Part shown: positions 33,800 through 44,825 of the stretch, piece by piece
How the letters are laid out: every line of letters starts with the position of its first letter
How positions within the stretch are numbered: position 1 is the first letter of the stretch
Source of the DNA: Typhlomys cinereus
Lineage: Eukaryota > Chordata > Mammalia > Rodentia > Platacanthomyidae
Reading direction: 5' to 3'
Assembly (NCBI GenBank): GCA_023101885.1
Contig: JALPQD010000005.1
Coordinates: forward strand, 2,375,020-2,439,019
Length of the DNA: 64,000 nt
Notes under the pieces: generated by a model
What the model saw: only the letters and a program-made list of their open reading frames with translations
What the model was told of the DNA's origin: nothing
The model's database searches: none
Translations under genes and position numbers: made by a program

Positions 33800-34810
33800 A
33801 CTGCTCTGTTCTCCTCCCCAGCTTGTTCCTTTCTTCTGCTTACCCTTACTATCAAATCCTTCGATGTTAGAAGGTCTATGGCTTATGATGACCACTTAAG
33901 ACCCTACTTAGTAGCAATTCTGAAGGTAAACGCTTCTCTTTTACGTTCACTATCGTTGACTCAATTCTATAATAGCTACGATTTAAAAAATAAAATGTTT
34001 AAGTTACAGATTTTTCAAAGCATACTAGTAAAGAAAAATTAAACCATGAACCTATCGCCCAGCTTCCAATCAGCTTGTTGTTTCTAAACTTCTGTCTACC
34101 TCTCTTTTTTTAGTGCAAATCCTAGAAATAAATGAATCATTAAATTAGCAACCCCTTCCTTTTCCAAAAGCATATCCCAGAAGTAATTTCACTTCTGTGT
34201 TAAATTTCCACATTTTAAGGACACTAGATATTTTCCATGAGAAAGGACTCTAATTGTGCCATCGGTTCATTTTAAGGCAAAACTTAAAATGCAAACACAG
34301 TTAACTGGGTTCCCTGTGGATTCCATGTTTTTTTGGGGGTCAGGTGACTAACCTAGCCCAGTCGGGAAGAGCTGGGAGAATGATAGTCACTAATGTAAAA
34401 CAACTTGAATGGCAAGTCTTTTCTGGAAAGCCAAGAAAAGAGTTTTCTGTAATAAGGGATCAGGCAGGAACGTACTATAAAACCTGATTAAATCATCCCC
34501 AGATTGCAGAGATTAAATCACCCACCAAGGCTGGTATAAAGTGAGGCTAGGGAGTCACTTGTCTTAAGCTTGGTTATTGAGGAAGATCTGACATGCCTAG
34601 TAATCAAGACAAATACCTTAATGTAAGATTTAAATGAGTTAGGATTGCTTCCAGAAGATACGCTGTGAGCAAATTATCAAAATGTAAAGTATGGACTTGC
34701 TACATGGAATGATTGTTAAATATTCAGGTTTCATTTATATTCGTTGGACATTTAGTCTTCTTAACAAACACAAGGAAGAGGAGATGACTAGATAGTTCTA
34801 TTAAAATCTT
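33800..34810. other. No feature seen
   Basis: AT-rich unique sequence. Confidence 0.45.
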
Positions 34811-34814
34811 GACC

Positions 34815-34892
34815 TCCCGGCTCAGCGTCAGAGCACTTGCCTGGCATATGTGAAATCTTGGGTTTGATCCAAATACCAAAAAGAAAAGCATC
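34815..34892 (+). repeat. ID-like SINE fragment
   Basis: 'cggctcagcgtcagagcacttgcctggcatatgtgaaatcttgggtttgatcc' then an A-rich tail: an ID element with its tail. Confidence 0.75.
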
Positions 34893-34894
34893 AA

Positions 34895-35425
34895 AGAAAA
34901 ACTTAAGATCTAGTTCTGAATGAAAAGAAAAACCATTTGTTGGTAAAATTATATGTAAGACACCAGAAACTCAGTAGAGACACAATCAAAAGAGTAACCA
35001 TAGTTTCTGTTTGGAAAACGTCTTCTTTAATTTTTCTTTTCCCAGTATTACCAGTTCAATGACCTAACTTGCTTAGAAAAACAAGCCTTCTCCAAGAGAA
35101 ACAGCATTTAAATCAAAGAAAATTCTTACATCAGCAGGGTTTTTAACCATGATCGTTTTAAGATTGTGATGTTTCTGACATACCCAGTGATTGAAGCCTC
35201 AAACTGGGACGTCCATTACTTAAGAGACCAATCTTTAGGAGAGCTTTAGAGTTGTATTTTAGAAGTTATTGAAAGTGAGTATGTTGCCCTTGAATTGTGG
35301 TACCTCTTTGATGAAAAGGAGATTTTGATCAGTTTTATTTTTACTGGAACCTAGTGACAGATAAGTCCTATTAGTCCTTCACTTGTTCAGCAGATATTCA
35401 TTGGGTCCTATATGGTCAAAGTATT
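34895..35425. other. No feature seen
   Basis: AT-rich unique sequence. Confidence 0.45.
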
Positions 35426-35429
35426 TGGT

Positions 35430-35508
35430 CGAATTGGGATGAAACTCAGGGAGAGAGCACTAGCCTGCCACTCACAAGTCCTTGGGTTCTATCTTTAGCA
35501 TTACACAC

Positions 35509-35560
<52 letters not shown>
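35430..35560 (+). repeat. ID-like SINE with (CA)n tail
   Basis: 'gggatgaaactcagggagagagcactagcctgccactcacaagtccttgggttctatctttagc', then a CA repeat at 35503-35558 that continues as CA/GC-rich sequence to about 35600. Confidence 0.75.
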
Positions 35561-35561
<1 letters not shown>

Positions 35562-35604
35562 CACACAGCACGCAGCACGCAGCACACATGCACACACACA
35601 AACC

Positions 35605-36290
35605 GTCAGACAACCAAAATCCTTCCTTTTGTAAGATTCCCCTCTCATTTTTCATATCATGGTAAACCTCAGTATGCAACATCTAACTGAGGATCCGATT
35701 CACCCACTTATTTTTTAAAAGTAAGATTAATTATGCAATTATAAGACAAATAGAAGTCCACTCACACCCAAGCAGTTATAATCTGAATGCAGCATAGTAC
35801 ACTCAAGTCAGTAGCATCCTTACACCTGTTAGTCAATTCTCAATACACTAGCTCCCATTTTCCAAGTGATATCTTATTAATTCCCCCAGTAAGACACTTT
35901 TAAATTAGTATATGTGTTTGCTCCATCTCCTCATTTTCCCCTGCCCCCCTGTGTTTTTGAAAACAACTTAAGTAAACAATAAGGAATGAGGAGACTCTGC
36001 CCTTTTTTATATTATCATGAAAATGAGTATGGGTGGTACATTTCATGATAGCTTTGGCCTCCTTTTCAAGTTCTTTTTGCCTGTAAAATGTTTCCATGTG
36101 CTGTCAGATGACTCTGAGCCACTCTGGTCTGAGACATGCCTTTCTGCTGATTCATGAGACTAAAAGTACAATCCCAATGCACCATAGCGATGTTCTCCTT
36201 GCATCTGACCCTCCTGCTTTCCAGTTCTTCCAGGCAGCTCTTGGAGCTGAGACCAGCACTGCAGGAGCACACTGTCATGAAGATCCTACT
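35605..36290. other. No feature seen
   Basis: Unique AT-rich sequence. Confidence 0.45.
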
Positions 36291-36294
36291 GCTG

Positions 36295-36378
36295 GACTGG
36301 GGAACTGGCTCAGTGATTAAAGCCTCTGTCTTGAAAGCAAAAGACCTGACTTCAGATCCCAGATCCCACAGAAAAATG
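36295..36378 (+). repeat. B2/B4-type SINE head fragment
   Basis: 'actggggaactggctcagtgattaaagcctctgtcttgaaagcaaaagacctgacttcagatcc' is a tRNA-like head with little body. Confidence 0.7.
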
Positions 36379-36588
36379 CAAGATGGAAATAATGGAATGG
36401 TCTAAATTAATAATCCAAAGATGCAAATTCATGAATTCTATGAAGCATTTAAAAATTAATTAAGACATATCTTTCACAAACTCATCGAAAGAAAAAGTAG
36501 AATAGTAAGAAATCTGCCCCAAATAGATTCTGTAAAATCAATATTAACACACCAGAGCTGTCACAAAAGAAAATGACAGATAGTATCT

Positions 36589-36949
36589 TGTCATGGATTG
36601 AAATGTGAGTTGTCTTCCACAGACTCATGTATTTGAATTTTTAGTTGTTTAGGAAGGTCATGGCACCTTTAAGAGGTGGAGCTACGCTGGAGGAAGGAGT
36701 CACAGGGGTGGGCCTTAAGGCTGATTAGCCTTACCCACTTCCAGGAGAGGTCTGTTCGTGAGTTTGCAGCAGCTCTCAGCCTCCTTGACGGACGTGACTT
36801 AGGCTGCCTCCAGCCTCTGCCAGCCATGCCTTCTCGTCATGAAGGACTGTATCTCCTCTCTCGAACCATAAACTGAATAAATCTCCCTTTCTCTCTTAAG
36901 TTGCTTGACTTTGAGTGTTGTCTCCCAACAGAGAAAAGTAAATGTTACA
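36589..36949 (+). mobile_element. Solo LTR, ORR1-like MaLR
   Basis: Starts 'tgtcatgg', ends 'aatgttaca'. It has 'tgaataaatctccc' as polyadenylation region (near 36875) and the MaLR 3' segment. Flanks TATCT (36584-36588) and CATCT (36950-36954) form a 5-base duplication with one change. Inserted into L1. Confidence 0.88.
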
Positions 36950-37279
36950 CATCTTTTACATCTATAAATGTAAAAGTCCTCACACTCTAGTAGACCAAAT
37001 ATGCATCATCTAAAGACTATATACTAGTCTTCTAGTGTATACCATAGACTGTATACTATGTACTATATATTTCTAGTATATACTAGACCTACATACTATG
37101 ACCAAAGAGACTTTATCTCAGAAATGCCAAGATTGGTTTAAGATTAAGAGTGAGCATCAGTGAAATACACCGTATTAACGAAATAAAAACAAAAATTAAA
37201 TCACTATCTCAACAGGTACAGAAAAAGCATTTTGATAAAAATCCAACACCGGTCAGTCATGATTAAAAAATAATTCAAC

Positions 37280-37450
37280 AGAGCTATAACTAGGTATAGT
37301 GGTGCATATCTGTAATTACAGCATGTGGGAGGTGGAGACAGAAAGATCAGGAGTTAAAGGTATGAGTTTCTGCTACATAGAGAGTCTGAAACCAACCAGG
37401 TCTACATGAGGGAGAATCTGTTTCAACAAAGAAAACTATAGCAAAACCCA
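37280..37450 (+). repeat. B1-like SINE in L1
   Basis: 'ctaggtatagtggtgcatatctgtaattacagcatgtgggaggtggagacagaaagatcagg' is a B1/B4 body; the A-rich tail reaches about 37455. Confidence 0.8.
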
Positions 37451-37550
37451 AACAAACAAAATAATGCAATTTCCTCAGCCTGATAAAGGGTCTTTGTTAA
37501 AGACAACTAACATCTCATTCTAAATGAAATACGGAGTGCTTTCCTCTACG

Positions 37551-38004
37551 TTGTGTGGACACTTTTCCCGGGGGTGATTCCATGCAGCTATCTACCCACC
37601 CAGACAGGAGTTTAATGGCAACCAAAGCAATGATTATGCCAAGGTTCAACTTGATGAACAAGCAAGTTTACTTACAGGAGTAGGGGAGAGGCTTACTTAC
37701 AGAAACAGGGATAACTCAAAGGCACTTACATCACCAGAAGGCCCACCCCACTACGGCTGACAGTTTGCCATGGCTGCATAGATAGAATTCCTTCAATTAG
37801 TCTTCCTCAGCCTATATTCCCCATGTAATTAGGGCAGAATCAAGTACTAATGGCTGGAAGGTACTCCAAGCCAGGCTGGAATCCCAGATGAGGGTCCAAT
37901 GACCCTCTGTCTTGGAGGGGAGCATCAATGAACAACAGGTGTGATCTTAACGATCCCATACAAGGATGGCGGCTGTTTGCTCCCAGGAAAATGCCATATA
38001 CCAT
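37551..38004 (-). mobile_element. LTR-like insertion in L1
   Basis: About 450 bases of non-L1 sequence interrupt an otherwise continuous ORF2 remnant (L1 resumes at about 38011, 'gctcaggaacaaatcaag'). Internal phrases such as 'aacaagcaagtttacttacagg' and 'aaggcccaccccactacggctgacag' recall rodent LTRs. Orientation and ends are uncertain; flanks CTACG/CTAAG are only a possible duplication. Confidence 0.45.
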
Positions 38005-38641
38005 CCTAAGGCTCAGGAACAAATCAAGATGTATGTTCTTGTCACTTTTAGTCAATATTGTACTGCAAATTCTAGCCAGTACAAGTTGGCAAAAGAAAGA
38101 TTAAAAGCATTCAGATCGTCAGGAAGTAAAATTATCAGCCTTTGCAGATGACATGATTTTGGATATAGTAAACTTTCATAGAATCCACTAAAAATTATTA
38201 GAGCTAATTGATAAGCTTAGAGAGGTTGCAAGATGTGAGATCGGTCTTCAGATATCAATTTCATTTATGCACATATCAATGTACAGTCCAAACAAGAAAC
38301 GACATCAATTCTAAGTAAAATGACATCAAATGGAATAAAATATTTAGAAAAAAATTTAAAAGACATGCATAAAAGAATTGTAACATTTACACTAAAAATA
38401 TAAAATATTCTGAAAGAAATGAAATCCCTAAACGAGAATAAGCAAAGCACACATTCATGCCATGGAGGCTTACTATAGTTAAGATGGCAGTATTATCTAT
38501 ACAGATCTACACATTCAGCAAAACCCCTATCAAAATCTTACTGCCTTTTTTTGGGTAGAAAAATGACATGCTAATACAAAAATTCATATGAAAATACAAA
38601 GGACCCAGAATAGGAAAAGCTATCTTAAAATGACAATGATG

Positions 38642-38765
38642 ATGATTGGGGTAGCATAGTACATAACTATGAACTCTGCTGCTTAGAAGGCTGAGGAAGT
38701 AAAGTCCCAAGTTCAAGGCTAACCTGAGCAATTTAGCACAACCATGAATCAATTTTTAAAAAAGG
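38642..38765 (+). repeat. B1-like SINE fragment
   Basis: 'gctgcttagaaggctgaggaagtaaagtcccaagttcaaggctaacctgagcaa' is a diverged B1 body with A-rich end. Confidence 0.65.
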
Positions 38766-38870
38766 CCAAGGGATGACAGCTTGCTTAGTATAGTGTAGCT
38801 GTTACTCTGTATGCTGCTAATAAGAACACACAGCTTAAGAGAACAAAAGGTTTTATTTTGACTTATGATG

Positions 38871-41120
38871 TGTTGCAGTTCGCCTGCATGGTTGCTGATA
38901 AATGACTATCAAATGGCTCAAGGGAACAAGGGTTTATTCTTTCTTACGATTCCTGATTATAGTTCTCAGTCCAGCTGGACGAGAGAGCATGCACCAACAC
39001 CAGAGCCGAGGGAACTGGCCACACCATCACATAACAGCTGAGAGATGGATAATCCTTGTTTGTCAGACCAGCATGTCTGGCCAAGTGAACGGAAGGATGC
39101 TAACTCTCTCAACCAGCTCTCCTTATTTATTCCTGGGCCTAGTTCCACCCACCCCGTAGGCTGGGCCTTCCCTATCAACTGGACAATCTCCTGCAGGTTT
39201 GCTCTGGGCTTAATCCAACCACTAATTCTCCACAAATGTGTCCAGAGCTCAAACCCTCAACAGTCAAGTTGACACCTGTGCCTAATTATGACACTCCACC
39301 CCTTGTCAACTTGACACAAAAACATAGCACTTTTAAACTATAACCTTCAATCCTTGTCCCCAGAGGTGTTAAAAATTATCTTAAAAATATAAATACATTT
39401 AATTTTATTAATTCTAAAAGTCCAAAATTAAAAATTTCTATAATCCAGTTTAAAATGTTAGTCATTAAAAGTTCAATTATTAAATTATTAAAATGTTGGA
39501 ACTGAAAGTCCTAAAAAATGTCTCAAATCTTTTAACTATAAGAGTCTACCAAATCAGGGCTGGAGAGGTGGCTCAAGGGTTAAGCCTCTGCCTTGCAGGT
39601 GGAAGGTCCTGAGTTTGGATCCTAGATCCCACATAGAGATGCCAGGCAGAAGCGGGGGCGGCCTGTGTTTCTGGTCTTGGTAGGGCAGAGCCTGTGAATC
39701 CCAGGGCAGAGTAAACAAGGAGGAGGTGGAGGCATCCATGGTGGTTCCTGAATTCGCCCGTGGTTCTACATACACATGCGCACACACGCACACATGCAGA
39801 ATTGGATAAAAAAAAAAATTTAAAAAAAGAGTCTACTAAATCAAAATGTTAAATACTTCAATAAGATAAAACATCAAAATAGAAGTATCATAACACAATA
39901 AGAAAACATTGCATTAAAATCAAGTCCAGCAAATCAATTATTACATCCTGTATTTCAATGTCTATTTTCTGTTCCTCATAATGTAATCACAGTGGCTCAA
40001 AGATTCTAGGCATTCCCAGTACCTGTTTGCAGCTCAAAGTTGTACAAGCAGAGTTCCTTTGAACCAGATTGAATCTCCATTCGCAGCCGTTCTCAGCAGC
40101 AGTCCCACAGTTCTGGCATCTCAAACACCACTCTGGGTTCTCCTCTGCAGCTCTAAGCTTCACCATCTCTTGCAGGAAGTCTATGCCTGCCACTTGGTGC
40201 CAAGCTTTTGCTGCTCTCCATGAAGATCTCAGTAGTCACCCAAATCAGTATCACCTAGGGGACATTGCCAGATTCCAAAGTAAGGTGAAACGTAGCCTGG
40301 TCCACTCGAGCCACAGCTGTATCAACTTTAGTGAGCTGACTCTGGAACAGCCTCTTTGCTAGGCAGCCAAACTGCCAAAGGGAAAGAAACAGCTTTAACT
40401 TGGGCTTTTGGCCCCTGAAGGAATATGGGTTTTCAAAGCATGGAATCGCCATATGGTGGTGTTCATATCTTCCACCATCCCAATGCAAAGCACTAGGTTT
40501 TCCTTCAGTGATACTTGTAACTCCAACAGCGGCAGCTGCTCTACTGCCTGCCCTTTCCTCATCCAGAGTTTCACAGCCATCAACACAGCTCTCCTGCATC
40601 AAGCAAACCAGTCCATTGTCTCTAAATTCAATTCCACCAAAGTCTTTGTTCCCCTCATCACAAATTGGAGCCAAACAATCCATACTCTCTCAGCACTGAC
40701 ATCATCCAATTGGCCTACTAAACTCTGAAGAACGGTATTTGTAATCCACAAAGTGAAAATCTTCAAACATTTCCAACTTTGTCCACAAAATCTACTTGGT
40801 CATTTTTATCAGCAATACCCCACTTCTGGTACCAAATTCTGTTGCAGTTTGCCTGCATGGTTGCTAATAAATAACTATCAAATGACTTAAGGGAACAAAG
40901 GTTTATTCTCTCTTATGATTCCTGATTACAGTTCTCAGTCCAGCTTGATGGGAGAGCACACACCAACACCAGGGCCGAGGGAACTGGCCACACCATCACC
41001 ACATACCAGCTGAGAGATGGACAATCTTTATTTGCCAGACCAGCATGTCTGGCCAAATGAACAGAAGGATGCCAACTCTCTGAACCAGCTCTCCGTTGAC
41101 ACCTGTGCCTAACTGTGACA
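38871..41120 (-). mobile_element. ERVL-MaLR provirus with both LTRs
   Basis: Minus-strand element. The 3' LTR is 38871-39293 (423 bases). The internal region of about 1.55 kb includes a 270-base SINE. The 5' LTR is 40840-41120, missing about 140 bases. Next to the 5' LTR, 'ccacttctggtaccaaattc' (about 40820-40839) is the reversed ERVL-type primer-binding region. Perfect 5-base duplication TGATG (38866-38870, 41121-41125). The LTRs differ at about 25 of 255 aligned positions, so insertion is not recent. A 142-codon minus frame (40255-40683) lies inside. No intact gag, protease or polymerase. Confidence 0.92.
39557..39827 (+). repeat. Young SINE (family A) in provirus
   Basis: Full-length head and body, A-rich tail. 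16-base duplication agagtctaccaaatca (39541-39556) / agagtctactaaatca (39828-39843) with one difference. Inserted into the provirus internal region, so younger than it. Confidence 0.92.
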
Positions 41121-41468
41121 TGATGATTCTTGGTTTTAGTCCTTTGTCCAGTTTGTCAGGTGATATCCTCATACCAAAGCCAGGAACTGAGGGAACTGGC
41201 CACACCATATCCACAGACCATTGAGAGAAGAACAATCCTCATTTGCCAGGTCTGGTCAAGTATACAGAAGGACACCAACTTCCTTAACTGGCCTTCTCCA
41301 TCTTACCCACCTGCCCAGGGACTAGTCGCACCCACCATGGGCTGGGCCTCCCTTTTAATCAGACAATCTTCTGCACGCTTGTTCGGTCTTAACTACCAAT
41401 TCTTTACAAGTGTGTACAGAGCTCCAAGTCTTCAACTGTCAAGTTGACACCTGTATCTAAGTATGACA

Positions 41469-42760
41469 ATATTCCTGAAGCTCTGAGTTCTAAGCATCAA
41501 AAGAAAAATACTATTTCAAAGTGGGAAAGTGAGGCACTGCACAGGAGGAAGCTGTTATGGTTTGAAATGTGACCCCCACAGTCTCATGTGTTTGGCAAGG
41601 TCATGGCACCTTGAGAGATGGAGCCTCGCTGGAGGAAGGCAGTCACAAGGGGTGGGCCTTGAGGTGGATTAGTCCCACCCTACCTCTAGGAGAAGTCTGC
41701 CTTTGCAGCAAGCAGTCTGCAGCTCTCTGCTTCCAAGATGTCTGCGGTGACTTAGCCTCCTCCAGCTTTGACCAGCCAGCCATGCTGCCTCTGCTTTGAG
41801 AGATTGTCCCTTCTCTCTGGAACCGTAAGCTGAATAAACCTCCCTTTCTCCCTTAAGTTAAGTTGAGTTTCTCTCTCACAGCAATAATTAAGAGTAACTG
41901 TTACAGAAGCATTTGCAAAATACATTTGTACCTGGAGTCCAAATTTTACACAGAGCTCTTACACTTTGACAATTGAACTGTAACAGGGAGCAAGTGATTA
42001 AATGTGCATCTTTCCAAAGATGAACAAATGGCCATATCCACATCATTAGCCACAAGGGAAATGTAAACAATAGCCATCATTAGGATATTGCATCTCTCTC
42101 ACTATGTGGCTTACCATAAGAAAGATGGATGATAGGCATTGGTGAAGATGTAGAGAAATTAGAATCTTCATACACAGCTAGAAGAAATGTAAACTGCTAC
42201 CACCAGTTCGGAAAACAGTTGGGAGGTTTCTTAAAAGGATAACCCTAGGCAGCCCGGCAATTTTATTCTAAGGAATGTACCCAAGATGGGAAAAACCAGT
42301 CATTCAGACTCTTGTGTATGGATGTTCACAGCAACATGATTCATATCAGCCAAAAAGCAGACAGAAACAATGTCTGCAAACTGACAAGGGGATAGACACA
42401 ATGTTATGTAGCCATACCATAGAATCTTAGAGAGCTCTAAAAAATAAAAAATTCACCACAGATTCACCATGCTGCAACATGGATAGACCTCCAAAACTGT
42501 GTAATCACAGATATCATATAATTCAATCTACAGAGGCAGAAAATAATTTAGTTGCCTACAGTTGGGGCATGAGGAGGTGGGGAGAAGGTAGAAATGACTG
42601 TCAATGAGATAGGATTTGTTTTAGGGGTCGATGAAATGCTCTAAAATAGCATTTGAGAAAACTGTGAAAATATTAAAAACCACACTGTACATTTGTAAAT
42701 TGTGTGATATGTGAATTACAGCTCACCAAAGCTGATAAAAAATTTAATTCTAGACATTCA
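41469..42760 (+). mobile_element. LINE-1 3' end (ORF2 C-terminus + 3' UTR), split by LTR
   Basis: Pieces 41469-41552 and 41906-42760 join across a solo LTR. Ordered L1M landmarks include 'ccaaagatgaacaaatggcc', 'gatgtagagaaattagaatc', 'ttcggaaaacagttgggagg', 'gatgttcacagcaacatgattcatatcagccaaaaagc' and 'ctgcaacatggatagacctccaaaac'. The UTR ends 'gtgatatgtgaattacagctcaccaaagctgataaaaaa'. Coding potential is lost. Confidence 0.9.
41553..41905 (+). mobile_element. Solo LTR, ORR1-like MaLR
   Basis: Starts 'tgttatgg', ends 'ctgttaca'; polyadenylation signal 'aataaa' at about 41833. Perfect duplication GAAGC (41548-41552, 41906-41910). Close match to the 3' LTR at 43756-44082. Confidence 0.93.
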
Positions 42761-42775
42761 GGTTGGATATGCAAT

Positions 42776-44082
42776 TGTCATGGTTTGAAATGTGTCCTCC
42801 ACAGTCTCATGTGTTTGGCAAGGTCATGGTACCTTGAGAGAGCCTTGCTGGAGGAAGGCAGTCACAAGGGGTGGGCCTTGAGGTGGAGTGAAAGGGATGG
42901 TCAGCATAGAGGAGTGGAATCAGCTGTGATTCAAAGGGGCCAGTCTTGGCAAAGTCGTCCACATGGTTCTGGTTTTAGGAACATTAAGGATGCAAAGGGG
43001 AAGAGATCATGGAGTCCTCCTCCAAGATTTAAAAAAGTGATAGAAGCCAGGCAGCATGTGGCAGAAAGCTTGCAGTTTAGAAGCCCACGATGGGCAGTTT
43101 GTGCTGTGGAGTTAAAGCCTGGTTTGCCATTGAGAAGTAAAGATGTTAGAGATGCCAGAGACAACGTGGTACATCTGCCAAGGAGAGCTGTATACCCTGG
43201 GAGGAGTCAGCCCAAGAGAGTGATGTGTTCTATGGGCAGCTGTGTTGGAGGGGTGGAACCAAAGCCCTTCGGAACTGAGATGATTTCAATGAGAGGCTCA
43301 CCTGTTGCACTTGCAGCTACAAGATTTGGAGTTTGGGGCTGGAGAGGTGGCTCAAGGGTTAAGCCTCTGCTTTGCAGGCGGGAGGTCCTGAGTTCGGATC
43401 CTAGACCCCACGTATAGACGCCAGGTGGAAGCAGGGGCGGCCTGCGCTTCTGGTCCTGGTAGGGCGGAGCCTGTGAATCCCGGGGCAGAGTTTGTCCTGC
43501 TGGTTTTTGGTCTTATTATGGACCGATTTTTCCTGGATATGCCCCCCATTCCTTCCTTTTGGAATGGGAATGTTTATTCTGTGCCATTGTATGTTGGAAG
43601 TATGTAACTTGTGTTTTGATTTCACAGTAGGCTTGGGCTTTGGATTTTTGGACTGTGTTGGGACTACTGATGTAGTCTATGAAGACATTTAAAGTTGGAC
43701 TGAGTATGGTTTGCATAATAAGATGGTAATGAGCCTGTGGAGGCCAGGGGTGGAGTGTTATGGTTTGGCAAGATCATGTCACCTTGGGAAGTGGAGCCTT
43801 GCTGGAGGAAGGCAGTCACAAGGGGTGGGCCTTGAGGTGGATTAGTCCCACCCTACCTCCAGGAGAAGTCTGCCTTTGCAGCAAGCAGTCTGCAGCGCTC
43901 AGCTTCCAAGATGTCTGCGGTGACTTAGCCTCCTCCAGCTCTGGCCAGCCAGCCATGCCGACTCTGCCATGAGAAACTGTGCCTCCCCTCTGGAACTGTA
44001 AGCTGAATAAACCTCCCTTTCTCCTTTAAGTTGCTTGATTTTGGGTGCTCTCTAACAGCAATAGTTAAGAGTAACCATGACA
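42776..44082 (+). mobile_element. ERVL-MaLR provirus with truncated 5' LTR
   Basis: The 5' LTR piece is 42776-42890 (starts 'tgtcatgg'). Internal 42891-43755 matches 22440-23160. The 3' LTR 43756-44082 ends 'catgaca'. Perfect duplication GCAAT (42771-42775, 44083-44087). The primer-binding side and the rest of the 5' LTR are deleted. The 237-residue frame (42704-43417) crosses L1, LTR, internal region and a SINE and is not a gene. Confidence 0.92.
43335..43490 (+). repeat. Young SINE (family A), 3' half missing
   Basis: Head and first half of the body end abruptly at 'cggggcagag', where provirus sequence resumes ('tttgtcctgctgg'). Compared with 22893-22920 in the sister provirus, the insertion point is after 'gatttggagt'. 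Loss of a SINE's 3' end is unusual and implies a later deletion. Confidence 0.85.
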
Positions 44083-44184
44083 GCAATTAACTAAAATAAC
44101 AGTGTAAATTCTCAACCCTTGACTCTTAATTTTATTGAATTATAAAACTGGAATATCTTCACTTACAAAAGTTATTCCAAAAGT

Positions 44185-44260
44185 TGAGTGTGTTAGCACA
44201 TGTAAAGGCTAAGTAAGACAGGTCTGTGAGACCCTGCCTCAAGAATAAATTTAAATATTT
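44185..44260 (+). repeat. B1-like SINE, deleted
   Basis: 'gttgagtgtgttagcacatgtaaaggctaag ... ctgtgagaccctgcctcaag' keeps the two ends of a B1 body with the middle lost. Confidence 0.5.
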
Positions 44261-44264
44261 TTTA

Positions 44265-44820
44265 TTAAGAATTAATGATTGACTCCATTCTTTTGTTCAA
44301 CAAAAAGAAAAATACGGAATGACTGCTGCGGGCGAATCCTTTCCCAAGAGTAGAGAATAGAGAGATGGGTAACAAAGCCAGTCCTTGCAGAGCTAGGTTT
44401 GGATAAGGCGAGACAATAGTAAAGTACATGTATGTTGGATGACATATGTGTTAGAAGATAAAAAATATGTACAAAGTAGATGAATGAGAACAGTGTTTGT
44501 AGGTGCCCAGTTTTAATGTGATCAGAGAAGTTTTCACCAAGAAGTCAAAAATTTAAGCACGTTCTCAGCGAGCCATGAGGTTAACCCAAGCAGTTACGGT
44601 AGGAAAAAGAACCTGGGAGAAGGCTCCGAAGGAGGCGCTTGCCTCCTGCTTCTGTGTGTAGTAAGAAGGTCAGGTCAACTAGAGCTGAGAGGCAAGAAGG
44701 AGAAAAAGATGTGGGGCCAGAGCTCATGTGTCTTGGTGTGGGGGCGGGGGAACAGAGCGAGAAGAACTGCGCCTTTAGACTGTTCTGAGAAATTTGATTT
44801 TTTTTTTTTTTTCTGTACAG
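44265..44820. other. No feature seen
   Basis: Unique sequence; a T-run of about 15 bases at 44798-44812. Confidence 0.45.
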
Positions 44821-44825
44821 GATAA

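Larger units (their letters stand above)
36415..38640 (+). mobile_element. LINE-1 ORF2 remnant, multiply interrupted
   Basis: Collinear ORF2 pieces lie at 36415-36588, 36950-37275, 37455-37550 and 38011-38640. They include the 'caggtacagaaaaagcattttgataaaaatccaacac' segment. At 38137-38155 'gcctttgcagatgacatgat' encodes the reverse-transcriptase FADD-type catalytic box. Frameshifts and stops break it. It is split by a solo LTR, a B1-like SINE and an LTR-like block, so it predates all three. Confidence 0.85.
38794..41468 (-). mobile_element. Older MT/ORR1-like LTR split by a provirus
   Basis: The pieces are 38794-38870 ('tgtagctgttactctgtatgctgct...') and 41126-41468 (ending 'aagtatgaca'). 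Together they align end to end with the LTR at 38871-39293 of the same family. The inserted provirus lies between them, so family members jumped into one another. Confidence 0.82.

Noticed and set aside
36676..36876. 66-residue plus frame near an AATAAA signal
   Set aside because: Lies wholly in a solo MaLR LTR; the polyadenylation signal belongs to the LTR.
40255..40683. 142-residue minus-strand frame as a retroviral gene
   Set aside because: It is inside a MaLR internal region, a class without intact gag-pol genes. No catalytic or zinc-finger motif is visible.
42704..43417. 237-residue open frame
   Set aside because: It crosses the L1 end, an LTR, MaLR internal sequence and a SINE, so it cannot be one ancestral gene.
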